A stretch of 64,000 bases of DNA from Cunninghamia lanceolata (lineage: Eukaryota; Streptophyta; Pinopsida; Cupressales; Cupressaceae): assembly GCA_027924645.1 (NCBI GenBank), contig BSBN01001252.1, positions 1,167,501 through 1,231,500 of the forward strand, read 5' to 3'. This document shows, piece by piece, positions 48,571 to 60,059 of this stretch. Under the pieces are notes generated by a model that was not told the DNA's origin, did not search any database, and saw only the letters and a program-made list of their open reading frames with translations. Position 1 is the first letter of the stretch. Each line of letters begins with the position of its first letter. The position numbers and the translations under genes were made by a program.

Positions 48571-49759
48571 AAAATACTAAGAACTAAATTTTTAAGAATG
48601 GAAATTTGATTGAAAGACAACGATTTCTAATGTCTAAGAAAGTTAGAGATACATGCTTTCTTGATTGTTAGTAGTGTAAATGACTATACTTATTTAAAGT
48701 GACATGGTACAAGAATGATGAAACACAACAAAAAGAGAGAAGAGTACCATAATTAGGGTTTAATTAAATACATCATTTCAACAAAAGAGAAGAGCAAGAG
48801 TAGTGTAGAGTAGAAAGAAAGAAAAATGTCTATTGTAATGTTCAGAGATACAATCACTATCTCAAATGATTTTACAAATTCTACTATCACTATTAGTAGT
48901 GGGACAACCAAATTTCTTTAAATCTCTATATCAATTTTATGATTATATAACTAAGTATTTTCAAAATGAGTATACAGTTGCTCTAAAGATTTGTGATAGA
49001 TTGTCATGGGTGAAAAAAATATGTGACAAAAGAAACTTTCAATCTAGTTTTAATAGTGGTTATATAAACCCACTTTATAAATGGATAGACATAGCTTGAG
49101 GAGACCAACATGATGAAAATATTTTAGGAAAAAATGAAGATATAAAAATGAAAAAAATTGATTAATATGAGTTTATAACTGTAGACAATTTGATGTAGAA
49201 GAGGGAAAAAATAATTAAAAATATTAGCTAAAAACTATGGAGTTTTTAGTGCATAAGAAAGAGTAAAAACAAGAGTTACACTGTAGCTGGAGTCTGTGCC
49301 AAATGCCATTGCAGAATAGAATAATGGATTCATTGACAAGTTTCTAATTCAATCAATTCACATTTGACAACGTACTTCCAGCCTGTGCAAAATGGTGACT
49401 TTGAAAAAACTTTGAAGCAAATGCAATCAAGCAGATAGTGGACTTGAGAAAATAGAAGGTGTAGTAATTTTTTGGAGGCATTATCAAAGAATTAATTTTC
49501 CCTTTTTGTAATTGTTCTTACAATTCCCTAAGGCATTCCTTGGGAGGGAAGGTGTTCTCCAGCAGGGACTATAAACTTCTTTAGCTAATTATATATCAAG
49601 CATCTCCAAATGATATAAGTCATACCAACAAGTACTAGTAAAGTTTGAAGGGTTTATTAAAATTGGACCTCAAAACATGGAGAAGATAGGATAAAGCCAT
49701 TGAAAACAAAGAAATAGAGAATTAAAATTGGAATTAGAATAGTTGAAAATAAAACAAGA
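48571..49759. other. AT-rich region with one unassigned frame
   Basis: The 77-codon frame at 48866-49099 (FFKSLYQFYDYITKYF, KICDRLSWVKKICDK) has no family I recognise and no support as a gene. Near 49320-49430 a few PPR-like words occur (NGFIDK, VLPACAKM). Could include the decayed 5' part of the plus-strand gypsy relic that follows. Confidence 0.4.
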
Positions 49760-50640
49760 AATCTTATCTAAACAAGAAACTACTCACCAGATACAAAGAA
49801 CAAACATATGGTGTACCTATTGTTCTAGGGAAGGCCACACCAAAAATGAATGTCCATCCTGAAAAGGAGATAAGAGGGTTTCCACAATTAGGGTAGACCT
49901 AAGGATAGCTCCTAGGAAGACACAGATAGTCTACTATGACATATACAGAGAATGGGATGATCATGAAACAGATGACTGTCTATCATTACTTTTTAGATTT
50001 CGCAGAGAAGAAGAAGAAGAGCATGAACCATGGTGTAACCATCACTACAACAACAAAGAATCCATAGACCATGAAATGACATATGTTAAAGTGCTAGCAA
50101 AAAGAACCCTTCATACCCTAGACTATGGTGGAGAAATCAAATAAACATCCATACACTCCAAAATATACCACCGCAAAGACAAATACCACATCCACCTACT
50201 TACTCATATGAGGATAGAGGATATTACAATAACTATAGATGTGCAAGACGAAGAGGCGAGGGTAGAAGAAGAAGAGAAGAAGCTACTTGCTACAAATGTG
50301 GACAGATAGGACACTATGCCAATGAATGTAAGGAAGATAAGAAGAAAGCATCTAGATTATATGGAAATTTGGAACGTGATCTATTCACATGTGAAAGGGT
50401 ACAACAATACTTCAAAAATTCTCCACCACACTCAAAGAGCGATGAATTATCTGGACCTAACGCAACAAGAGGGTTAAAGATAATGGTAAAAGTTCCCAAA
50501 AATCCACCACAAGGGGCAAGAAGGTGCCACAAAGAAGAAAGAGAAATAGAACAACATAAGAAATCTTATATCCTTAACAAAGAAAAATCATTAGAAAAAG
50601 AGTACCTAGAGAAAAAAGAAAAAATATGACAAGAAGCCCT
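49760..50640 (+). pseudogene. Plus-strand gypsy gag relic with two zinc knuckles
   Basis: The first CCHC knuckle, CTYCSREGHTKNEC, is at about 49817-49858. A stretch with YYDIYREWDDHETDDCLSL and an acidic EEEEEHE run follows. The second knuckle, CYKCGQIGHYANEC, is at about 50289-50330 in another frame. From there the frame stays open to 50629 (LERDLFTCERVQQYF, then a charged helix EREIEQHKKSYILNKEKSLE). The arrangement matches the C-terminal gag of plant Ty3/gypsy elements; the capsid part upstream is not recognisable. RNA packaging would be its role; frameshifts make it inactive. Confidence 0.7.
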
Positions 50641-51268
50641 GTCAGAACATAAATAAAAAAGCAATGTTGTGGTAATCACTAGAAGAGGGAAGGATACTGC
50701 TAAGGCCAGACAAGACATAGAGGAATCAGAGGAAGATGAAGGAGAAGAAGAACATTTTTATCCCACTAAAATAGTTGAAGAAACTAGACATAATATACTT
50801 AGGGAACAAGAAAAAGAAAAGAATTACAAAGCTTGCTTCTTTAAAAAAGAAACCCTAACATTAAAATAGCTAGCCTCTTTTACGGAACAAAACAACCTCA
50901 TAGAAAACCTCAATCAATTTTCTAAATACTAGAACAAACAAACATTGTCAAAACCATATGCTAAAAAACTCACAAAAACATCATGGCAAGGGAAAACTAA
51001 ACCATTAATGATAAATGCACACATCAATCATAGACAAATTAAACAAGTCATGGTTGATTTAGGCACTAATGTCAACATGCTTCCTAAAAGAGTATGGGAA
51101 TATCTAGGGAAACCCCAACTACATGAAACTCTATACACTATCATCTTAGCATATGGTTCATCTATAGGAACAATGGGAACATGGAAAACTGTAAAAGTCA
51201 ATGTATTACGGGTTAAATGAACAATAGACTTTGAAATTATAGAGATGAAGCAACCATTTGATACCTTC
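50641..51268 (+). pseudogene. Plus-strand gypsy protease relic, cut by the next element
   Basis: 50669-50869 is an acidic linker (VVITRRGKDTAKARQD, then ESEEDEGEEEHF). After a stop, 50945-51220 reads AHINHRQIKQVMVDLGTNVN, with the D-x-G site of retropepsin (DLG), MLPKRVWEYLGKPQL and the IDFEIIEMKQPFDTF stretch that normally runs into the LLGRPW end. The sequence stops at 51268, where the LTR of the minus-strand gypsy element begins, so the rest should lie beyond 64000 or be lost. Confidence 0.75.
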
Positions 51269-54219
51269 TGTTAAGTCTCAAAAAAGTAGGTCGTTAACCC
51301 TAAGAGGTTGCCAGGGTCTCTTGACATATTTGGCTAACTGACATGGGGTAGATATGGCTAAACCCCCTTCACTTTAGGCTCTGCCAGACCTAGGCAGGTA
51401 AACCTCTTAATTAATAAAGCAAATAAAGAGATGATCACTACTTTAATCAGAATTAATCTAACTATTGATAATGGCATAAATTATAAAACAGATGAAAAGA
51501 CAGCAAATTAATTCTAAATGATCTAAATTGTAATGCTAAAACAATAATGCATTCTAATTAAGTAAATCTGAAATGAATTTGTATAAGTGATAATGAAAAC
51601 TCTAGACTAGTGCCTTATTTAATATAGAGTCAGTATGATCATGAAATAAATGACTGTTTGTTTGGTAAAAAACTTGAACTATCTGGCATGAAAAAATAGG
51701 TATGTAGCTTATACAACCCTGCAAGGAAATAGTTAATATTCCATACTTACATATATCCAATTGATAAAATCAAATTACCTGCATTCATCTAAAAGGGTTT
51801 AATCCCTCTTTGGGAGAACCTATCAGAATAATACTGCAATCGTAACAGATTTATCAGAAAACTGGAGACAGAATACAAACCCTAACTATATGACTCTTCT
51901 TACAGATCCATGACAATGTCTTCACAGTTACTATGATAGATTTAAAGGATTTAATTTTAAAAGTAGAAACCAGTTAATTTTATCACACTATAACAACAAA
52001 TGTGTATAGACAACTTGAAGATATACTTGATAACTCAAATTGAATAACAGAGAAAACCTTGAAAGGAGACAGTCATATAATTGAATAAATTAAATAGATA
52101 ATTGATATTGAAATCTATAGTTACTGCTTCATATTCACAGACTTGACTTCATCAAAGAATGCTTGCACATGGTCTACCAGAAATAAAGTATATTAAAAGT
52201 GAACTAGCATTGTTGTTCAAATCTAATCTATAGTATCCCCTGTTCTATTCTATCCCTCTCCCTATTTTCTAATTCTCCTTTCCTATTCTGGTCTTGGTCA
52301 TCTCTTATAAAGAGAGGCATACAAGCTTCAGACTAGTTACAATAGTTGTGACGGTTGACAACTGAACAACAATATTTGTCTTAATAAAATACATTGAGGA
52401 AAATTAATACTCGTCTTTAATCATCAAATGGATAACCATTTCAGGGTCAAACAAAGATTTTTAACTGTAGTTTTGCTTAATATCCTTCGAGGGTTTCTTT
52501 ATTATTCCTAAAAAGACCAGATAAAACACAAATTAGTCTCTGATCAAATGATCAAAAAAAATTTATTTACACATATATTTTTATTCAAATAATTACTTCC
52601 CTTATGAATAATTTATCAATTGCTCAAGATCCTTTTGTGGGTGTTTATACAACTTGATCCCTGATGTGTATATCCTTAAAAAAACCTATATTTCAAATGT
52701 CAGGAGAATATCTTAAGCATTCAGATTTTAATGTCATTTTAGGGTTTCTGTATGGGCAAGACCTTTCACAACATGTCCCCAACATCATTGTGACTATCGT
52801 GTCGGCGAGACTCGCAGGCTCTGTCCCGATTCATCTCTCTCACCGATGATATTTCCCGAATACATTTCTTTCATATACAAGCATGGGCCCAAGCTAAAAT
52901 TCACAATATTTAATATGTCATTCAAATCTAGGCTTATATAAACTTGTATATGCATTGGCGATATACATAAAGTCCCAGTGTGATACATTGTATATACTAG
53001 ATTTAAATTTCTCTGAATTCTGGCTTGCATGTATCAAATGCAATGTATGTTCGAAACATACATACAAAGCATGGAATATACAAGCATTTAACTCTTTTAA
53101 ATAACCTTTCGGTTCTGCCACTTGTCTATAATGCAATGTATATCGGCATGTATCTAAGATACATATAAAGCACAAACATACAATGAATGTTTCAACTTTA
53201 ATAAACCTTTGGTTCCACGGCTTGCATGTAATGCATTGTATATCAGCAATGTATGTCAAACACATACAAACATACAACGAATGTTTCAACTTTAATAAAC
53301 CTTTGGTTCCGCGGCTTGTATGTAATGCATTGTATATCGGCAATGTATGTCAGATACATACAAAGCACAAACATACAACAAATTTTCCTTATTTCACAAA
53401 CTTTTCGAGTCCAGCTATGCATATCGCCTTGTATGTACCACAATTTATGTATACCGCAACATACATACAAAGCGCAAACATACAAAGACTTAACGTTAAT
53501 TCATAATTGTTTCGGTTCCAGGCAATGTATATCGTGTTGTATGTACCGCGTTGTATGTTGCGTTCTGCCAAACATGCAAACATAACATACAAGCAACAGA
53601 CCCGACAAAAAATACATTTCAAGTTTTAACCTCATCGGGTCCACCTTGTATGTAACAATAAAACGTTAGCCAAATGCATACAAGTAAACAATGCATCAAC
53701 TCAATGACTCCTTTATGCGACCATACCATGACCCGATATACAAGGGACTTTGCATATGCATCATACAATGACACAATATACAAACCACTTTGTATATGAG
53801 AGACTTTGTATATACAAACATACAAACCCATACCACAATGCATTTTACCAAAAGCACACATAACTTGCAAAATATAGGGAATTTGAAGATGGTTCAAAAA
53901 GCAACCCTTATTCATTTTTGACAAAGAATTCACCCATATTCAGCTCTAATACTTAATGTCATTTTTCCTTTACTCTCAACAAGGTTTGTAACTTTTCACT
54001 TCCTTGTTTATGGTTCATCTTTAATGAGCACTTCAACCATGTTATGTTAAGTCTTTAGGAATCAGAATAGATCAAATCCAAATATTTCTATCAACTCAAT
54101 TGTTAATTTCTTCTTGAAAACAACTGTGGATCTTTCCATATATGCTCACATACTGAAATCTTTGGTTGATTGAAACTTAATATTTGCCAAAAAGTAGCTT
54201 GGGAATTTCAGTCCCAACA
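51269..54219 (-). repeat. 3' LTR of the gypsy element (right edge inferred)
   Basis: The left edge TGTTAAGTCTC is fixed by comparison with 61304. The right edge at CCCAACA (54219) is inferred from the TGTTGGG start on the element strand and its place just beyond the integrase end; the partner LTR is cut too early to check. If right, the LTR is about 2.95 kb, long for gypsy elements. Contains the repeat array 53030-53650. Confidence 0.65.
53030..53650. repeat. ~95-105-bp tandem array inside the LTR
   Basis: About six degenerate units with TTTCAACTTTAATAAACCTT, GGTTCCRCGGCTTG-ATGTAA, TGCATTGTATATCGGCAATG, TATGTCARATACATACAAA and GCACAAACATACAA. Overlapping reading frames here on both strands are repeat translations. 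Confidence 0.85.
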
Positions 54220-54487
54220 GTGGCTCTTTCTGGGGATGTATGCCTTTTGTGGGCATAGCAAGATCCCAAATTTCTGAAGGAGCAGACCAATGCCTTCTTC
54301 ATTTGACTATGGGTGAACTATGATGGGTGGTGGAGATCCTGGGTTATTTCTTTATGAAATCTTTTATGTCTTGATAAGAGAGATCTTTAAGCAAGTTATT
54401 TCTAAACTACCATGCATGGAAAAGACCATTTAGAGATTTTAACTAGAATTGTCCATGCACAGGCAATTCTTTTCTCTCAGGTTCTTT

Positions 54488-55552
54488 TTAAGAGAAAAAA
54501 TGTTTCAAAAACTGCCCATGTACTGGCAGTTCTTGCTCCTCACCAAACATGTTCTGTACATAATATGAATCCTCCCCTACCTTACCATTGATGACAAAAG
54601 GTCCAATCCATAAGGCATCAAATTTTCCATGCTTCCCCTTTTCTTGATTTCTGGCATTCGAAATAAGCACTATGTCACCTATCTCAAATTTTCTAAATGT
54701 TGCCTTTTTGTCATGTATGTACTTCATCTGCATTTGCATTTTTTTATTCTGTTATATTGCCTGTTCCCTCATTTCGTTTAATTCCATTAGTTGTTCTAGA
54801 CTTTCCTCCATCGGTTATGGGACATCCCAATCCTCTTGGAGGATAAACTTACACACTGGTAGCAGGTTATGTATCGGGAGTCTGGCATGAGTTCCATATA
54901 CTAGTTCAAATGGTGATTTGCCAATGGCTTTCTTTAATGTGATCCTATCAGCCCATAGTGCTAATCTCAACTTAGAATCCCAGGCTTTCTTATTGTTATC
55001 CAACATTCTCTTTATAATCTTCAGGATACTTTTATTGCTGGACTCAGCTTGCCCATTACCTTGTGGGTGGTAGGGAGAAGAATATGAGATCGTAATGCCA
55101 TAAGATTTACAAAAAATTTTAAACTCATCTGATCTAAAACACATTCCATTGTCAGTTATAAGCCTCAAAGGTACCCCAAATCTAGTTAAAATGTTTTCCA
55201 ATAGGAAGTTGATCACAACCTTGCTGGTTGCTTGTTTAGTGGGCACTGCTTCTACCCATTTCGTGAAATAGTCGGTGGCCACCAATATCCATCTGTGGCC
55301 GCCACTTGATTTTTCCATAATTTCTCCTATAAAGTCAATTCCCCATTGGTGAAATGGGGCATCAACTTGCATAGGTCTCAGGGGTAATGCACCTTGATAC
55401 TTTAATTTTATCGAGAATTTTTGACAAGCTTCACATTTCCTAGTAAAATTATAAGCATCATTGAAAACCTTGGGCCAATAGTATCCAGCCCTTAATATCT
55501 TGTGTGCTGTGGTTTTAACTGAGAAATGGCCACCACAGACTCCCTGATGCAT
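54488..55552 (-). pseudogene. Gypsy integrase
   Basis: Zinc-binding HHCC (the H of MHQG, H of GGHFS, then CEACQK) at residues 2-45. Catalytic core with the first aspartate (GIDFIGEI), second (ITDNGMCF) and the glutamate (GNGQAESSN), all present. After a stop near 54812 the same product continues (54739-54488) with RKFEIGDIVLIS and the GPF-I pattern of the gypsy C-terminal domain, ending HGQFLKHFFS. It inserts the cDNA into chromosomes. One or two stops between core and tail make this copy inactive, but the active site is intact. No chromodomain is seen, as in non-chromovirus gypsy lineages. Confidence 0.9.
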
Positions 55553-55827
55553 TTCTTTAAGGCAGATTTTGCTTGCTCTTCATCTAAACAGAATAATAAG
55601 ATACCATCTTTATTTTTCCAATAAAGATCTCCCTCTATAAGTACATATTTAGAAGCATGCAATTTTAGAGTCCTTTTCTTATTATCATCAAATCCATTAG
55701 GGCATTTCATGTGCTTGAGGTAATACACTATGTCAGTATACCAAGGAGTTTTCTCAATACTTGTTACCATATCCTCTTCATTTTCAATATTACATACTTG
55801 GGTAGCCTCAAGATTTGTTTCAGTCAT
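55492..55827 (-). pseudogene. Gypsy polyprotein linker before integrase
   Basis: ATQVCNIENEEDM, then TPWYTDIVYYLKHMKCPNGF and KKRTLKLHASKYVLIEGDLY-WKNKDGILLFCL. This is the usual segment leading from RNase H to the integrase zinc finger. It overlaps the integrase start in another frame, so a frameshift separates them. Confidence 0.8.
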
Positions 55828-55887
55828 TAGTTTTGCTAATCCTTGTCCCCTTACTAGTTTTGTGATTTAAATTTCTATATCAAATTC

Positions 55888-56211
55888 CTAAAGTCGATTT
55901 ATCCACCTACATCTCTTCTCAGTTACTTCACTCTGCATGAACACATCTTTGACTGTTGCATTTGGTACATAAGCTAACACCTTAGCCCCAACCAAGTAAG
56001 GTCTAAATGCCTTGACAGCTTTCACCAATGCATAAGCTTGTTTTTCTGTGATATCATAGTTAAGTTCTGCATGTTGGAGTGATTTACTGAAAAAAGAAAC
56101 AGGCTGCTCATAGCCTTCATTATTCTTTTGTAACATAACTGCTGCTACTGTATGAAAAGATGCAAAGGAAAATATCTGGAAAGGTTTACTAAAATTGGGA
56201 TACTTTAGCAC
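55888..56211 (-). pseudogene. Degenerate native RNase H of the gypsy element
   Basis: FSKPFQIFSFASFHTVAAVM replaces the usual DAS start, so the first catalytic aspartate is missing. PVSFFSKSLQHAELNY and TEKQAYALVKAV keep the glutamate region. LAYVPNATVKDVF replaces the usual T-D-H, so a second aspartate is lost. The fold is probably kept as a connection-like domain while catalysis has moved to the second RNase H in the protease frame. Position directly after the reverse transcriptase is normal for Ty3/gypsy. Confidence 0.75.
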
Positions 56212-56268
56212 TGGAGCTTCTTTAATTGCTCTTTTTATGGATGCAAAAGCTTCTATGCATTCATCTGT

Positions 56269-57453
56269 CTAATTAACCTTTGCATTTTTCTTCAACATTC
56301 TAGATATAGGGTTAATTATTTTTGCAAAGTTTGGTATAAACCTTCTCACAAAGTTTATTTGTCCAAAGAATGATTGTATAGCCTTGACTGTCTTTGGGAT
56401 AGGAACTTTGTCTATTGCCTCTATTCTCTCGGGATCAATCCTAACTCCATCTTTGGATACTATATGCCCAAGCAATTTCCCCTCTGAAACTACAAATTTG
56501 CATATTTTGGGGTTCAAGGAAACACCATATTCTATTGCTCTGATAAATATCTTCTCAAGGTGATTTACATGATCCTTAGCATTTTTCGAGTATGCAGTAA
56601 GGTCATCCTAATATACAGCCATGATATCATTTATTAGACCTAAAAAAGCAACGTCCATTACTCATTGGAAGGTGGCTCCAACATTTGTAAGGCCAAATGG
56701 CATTCTTACGTATACATAAGTTCCCCATGGGGTTGTAAAGGCTATTTTGTATTGTTTAGATTCTTTAACCTTTACTTGGTTGTATCCAGAGAACCCATCC
56801 ATCATGGATAATAACTCAAAACCGATAACTCTCTGCAGTAAAGTTTCCATATTAGGTAACGGATAATTATCTTTTAAGGAAGAAATATTTAAATTTCTAA
56901 AATTGACACACAATCTAATATCTCCATTCTTCTTCCTAACAGGAACTAAATTTGAGACCCAGGATGAATGCCTAATATGTTTAATTATGCCATCTTCCCT
57001 GAGTTTAATAAGTTCCTCGTGCATTTTAGGTTCTAACACAGGGTTGATGGATCTTTGTTTTTGTCTATAGGGCTCAGCATCAGATTTAAGTGGAATTTCA
57101 TGTTGGAACAAATCTTCCCTATATGCTTTGAGATCATCATAAGACCAAGCAAATACATGTTTATATTTTCTCAATAATGTAATTAACATGCTTCTGATTG
57201 CAGGGGTTATTTTCTTTCCAATGTAGACCCTTTTAGGTGACAATTTAGTTCCCAAATTTATTTCTTCCACATCATCCTCCTTTACTATTACTTCTTTGGT
57301 AATGGATCGATCATTGGCATCAAAAACTCTTTCTAACGCTACTAAGCCCTTTGGGATTTTATGTCTTAAGATAGACAATTTCTTTCCCAAATAAAGTCTC
57401 TTTACCATTATTCTCCTCAACAAAAGCATTAAGATCAATCTCTTGATTCTCAT
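56269..57453 (-). pseudogene. Gypsy reverse transcriptase
   Basis: 57453-56662 carries YKHVFAWSYDDLKAY, EPYRQKQRSINP, LIKLREDGIIKHIRHSSWVS, VPVRKKNGDIRLCV, DNYPLPNMETLL, SMMDGFSGYNQV (first catalytic aspartate) and MPFGLTNVGATFQ. After a stop the YxDD box near 56617-56606 is VY-stop-DDLTAYSK, with an amber codon in the variable position. 56517-56269 is the thumb (LLGHIVSKDGVRIDPERIEA, QSFFGQINFVRRFIPNFAK). It copies element RNA to cDNA. Two TAG codons inactivate it. Its first 30 codons overlap the previous frame. Confidence 0.92.
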
Positions 57454-58480
57454 ACTGATCTATACAATGTAAAAATTTGAGTAAATCAGCATCACTATCA
57501 AAAACTTGCCAGTTATATATGTTGTCTAGGATAGTTGGTCTAGTTTTGGACTCAACTTTTGAAATACCTGTCAAGGTAATGTCATCCTTTTTCAGAGCTA
57601 TGTTTGCAAGGAAGTCAGCCATTATATTTTTTGACCTATCTATCCAACTTATTGAAAAAGCATCAAACAATTCTATATCATCCAGGACTGCATTTCTGTA
57701 TTGTTTCAGTCTTTTGTTTTTTGAGGAATATTTACGTTTGACTTGTGAAATAATCAATTCAGAATCTCCATACACTGCTAACAATTTGATTTTGTGTTTT
57801 CTAGCAATGTTTAGCCCAATTAAAAGTGCTTCATATTCAGCTATGTTATTTGTGCACTCAAAATTTAGAGAAAAAGAATATTTGAATGTTTTTCCTGACG
57901 GTGATATAAACAACACCCCGGCTCCATTTCCTGCCTTACTACATGCACCATCGAAATACATGGTCCATACTTCATTTTCATCAATTCTGGCTTCGTAGTA
58001 AATTGGGTCTATGTTATACAATTTAGACTGTTCTTCCACCCTGAATGTACTAAAGTCTGTGTCACAGAAACAAATCATTTGATTTGGATTAATTTTCTCT
58101 ATAATGTCTTCATACCTTGGCTCTCTATAGAGTTTAACTACCTGTGTTCCCAATGGGATAGTAGCGTAAGATAAATCTAATTGCACACTTCCCCCTACCA
58201 TGGCAGTCCATTGTCTAGATAACAACATTCCGTAGTTAGGTGGGATATCTACCATAGTGATGTCAATTTTATAAGAGGCTTCAGGATGAGATGCTAATTT
58301 TATCTCAACACCTTTCATGATTCCAACAATAGGGACAAATCTGTTATCCATTGCATAACATTTACCGAATGTAGTATCCACCCACATTCCTAACTCTTTC
58401 ATAATAGCCATGGGCATTATGTTTACTGCTGCTCCTGAATCAAGCATGCAATTCCTGACTAATTTGTTATTTATCAACAA
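57359..58480 (-). CDS. Gypsy protease fused to an archaeal-type RNase H
   Basis: 373 codons without a stop. The protease occupies residues about 5-110: RNCMLDSGAAVNIMP holds the catalytic D-S-G, and YGMLLSRQW replaces the usual LLGR-W. The second domain, residues about 170-300, is an RNase H of the plant/archaeal type: MYFDGACSKAGNGAG (aspartate), TNNIAEYEALLIGL (glutamate), VYGDSELIISQV (aspartate) and RSKNIMADFLANIA (fourth acidic site). All four acidic positions are kept. The order protease, RNase H, reverse transcriptase is unusual; in the Tat-type elements I know, the extra RNase H lies after the reverse transcriptase. It probably removes RNA during cDNA synthesis. It lies just downstream of gag in another frame. 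Confidence 0.85.
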   Translation of the reverse strand: MLINNKLVRNCMLDSGAAVNIMPMAIMKELGMWVDTTFGKCYAMDNRFVPIVGIMKGVEIKLASHPEASYKIDITMVDIPPNYGMLLSRQWTAMVGGSVQLDLSYATIPLGTQVVKLYREPRYEDIIEKINPNQMICFCDTDFSTFRVEEQSKLYNIDPIYYEARIDENEVWTMYFDGACSKAGNGAGVLFISPSGKTFKYSFSLNFECTNNIAEYEALLIGLNIARKHKIKLLAVYGDSELIISQVKRKYSSKNKRLKQYRNAVLDDIELFDAFSISWIDRSKNIMADFLANIALKKDDITLTGISKVESKTRPTILDNIYNWQVFDSDADLLKFLHCIDQYENQEIDLNAFVEENNGKETLFGKEIVYLKT

Positions 58481-60033
58481 GGTAATATAGAATGGATAGA
58501 TACTTGAGATGGATTTTTCATTAATGTTTCACCCAGGTATACCTCAGGTATTTTGGTAGATTCTTGTTGCATATTTATTTTAGGACTATGTTGTTCAGGT
58601 CTTTTGTCTGATACATTTGATATCATCTTCACCACTATATTTTTATATTTTTCCACCTTCATCATTTCTAGAAGTGGCACATATATTTTCATTTGAGAAA
58701 CAACTTGAGCAATATCAAATGAGGGATTTAGTTCTGACCTATCAACTTTTATTTGCCCCTTTTCCTCAGTTTTTGTGTTGTCCTTCTTTTTGTTCGGTGT
58801 ATCAACAGGAGGTATATCATGGGGTGTTTTCTCAACTTTACTTTTATCATTTTTACCGAAAGTCTGATTTTTTATAAATATACTTTTGGGAATTCCTTGT
58901 TCGGCATTTACTGTTCTATTTCTAAAATTATAGCTATTATTGGCTTGTGCTACCGTAGCTAATGTTAAGGCTCTTCTGTCTTCCTCAGAAGGTTTTCTCC
59001 AATTGTAACTTTGTGCTGCATTGAGGTCATATCCACAATTTCCTAAGTCTTCTCCATGGTCAAAAAATACTTCTTGTCCTCCTATGTTCACATTATATTT
59101 TTGTGCTCCTACATCATATTCATACCCTGCTTCCTCGCCGAACGAATAATCTTCTTCAATAGTGAAAGGTGTGATACCCAACATATTTATAGTATGATGA
59201 TCCATCTCAGGGTTATAAGATACCTCATCTTTTTGTATTGATTGTGCTACCACACAATAATTAGGAGAGTGTGGTAAATTACAGAGCGTACACCATGGAT
59301 TATTTTCTATTACATGGACTCCACTTCTCTTCAGAGGGTCGGGAGTGTCTTTTCCATAGTTATGTCTCCTGTTAGTATCCATGGGCTTTCCATCTTTCCA
59401 GTTCGTATGATATGGCATATCATGGAGTCTTGGTCTTTCATTCTTATGTGAGTATTCTTGTTTGTTTGTAGGAGGATTAGGATTTTGAGGAACTCTTATA
59501 TTGTCTCTTTTTCCGATCATCCCAGCAGCCTTTTTATTGTTTTCAATAGTGAGAGCCATTTTTTGTGCTTCTGCCAAAGTTCTAGGACTTTTGCCCCTGA
59601 GTTCATAACCTGTCTTCGGGTCAAATGATTTCAAGTAAATGCTAAGGGCTGCTTGGTTGTTCAATTTGGATTCTTGTGGGACCTTGTTATACAGTTTGGT
59701 GAATCTCAAATTAAAATCATACACCTGTTCATTTTGATATTTTTGAATAGTTATTAGTTCATGAAGAGCAAATTCTGGGGCACATTGATTTCTGAATTGT
59801 TCTAAAAATTGATCATGGAAGTCTCTCAAGGAATAAATTGAAGCGTTTGGTAAGCTATTTACCCAGTCTCTTGCTTCATTAATAAGAGGTATCATAAATA
59901 GTTTCATCTTTATATCTTCATATTCGTTACCAATGTCTTGTATAAAAGCATTGAATCGTTTGATATGTTCTTCAGCAGTCAATTCACTGCTTCCTATAAA
60001 CTTAGGCACATTGTTCCTCCAACTATTATCCAT
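58474..60033 (-). CDS. Gypsy gag core
   Basis: 519 codons. Residues about 10-150 are the retrotransposon gag capsid domain (ELTAEEHIKRFNAFIQDI, ARDWVNSLP, SLRDFHDQFLEQFRNQ, LITIQKYQNEQVYDFNLRFT). A basic, proline-rich linker follows. A knuckle variant near residue 250 reads CTLCNLPHSPNYC (C-x2-C-x3-H-x4-C, one residue shorter than usual before the histidine). The tail is charged and low-complexity. The chosen start MDNSWRNN gives the domain at its normal place, but the frame has family-like sequence upstream (60060-60972), so the true gag start may be further up. It forms the particle and packages RNA. Confidence 0.88.
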   Translation of the reverse strand: MDNSWRNNVPKFIGSSELTAEEHIKRFNAFIQDIGNEYEDIKMKLFMIPLINEARDWVNSLPNASIYSLRDFHDQFLEQFRNQCAPEFALHELITIQKYQNEQVYDFNLRFTKLYNKVPQESKLNNQAALSIYLKSFDPKTGYELRGKSPRTLAEAQKMALTIENNKKAAGMIGKRDNIRVPQNPNPPTNKQEYSHKNERPRLHDMPYHTNWKDGKPMDTNRRHNYGKDTPDPLKRSGVHVIENNPWCTLCNLPHSPNYCVVAQSIQKDEVSYNPEMDHHTINMLGITPFTIEEDYSFGEEAGYEYDVGAQKYNVNIGGQEVFFDHGEDLGNCGYDLNAAQSYNWRKPSEEDRRALTLATVAQANNSYNFRNRTVNAEQGIPKSIFIKNQTFGKNDKSKVEKTPHDIPPVDTPNKKKDNTKTEEKGQIKVDRSELNPSFDIAQVVSQMKIYVPLLEMMKVEKYKNIVVKMISNVSDKRPEQHSPKINMQQESTKIPEVYLGETLMKNPSQVSIHSILPC

Positions 60034-60059
60034 GGGATAAGGATATAGCTAATATCTAG

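Noticed and set aside
48866..49099. 77-codon plus-strand gene
   Set aside because: No homology I recognise, no promoter or splice context, AT-rich surroundings; kept only as an unassigned frame.
53183..53622. Overlapping frames of 77-110 codons on both strands
   Set aside because: By-products of the ~100-bp repeats in the gypsy LTR.
57477..57998. 173-codon plus-strand frame
   Set aside because: Antisense shadow of the protease-RNase H frame, which has clear catalytic motifs.
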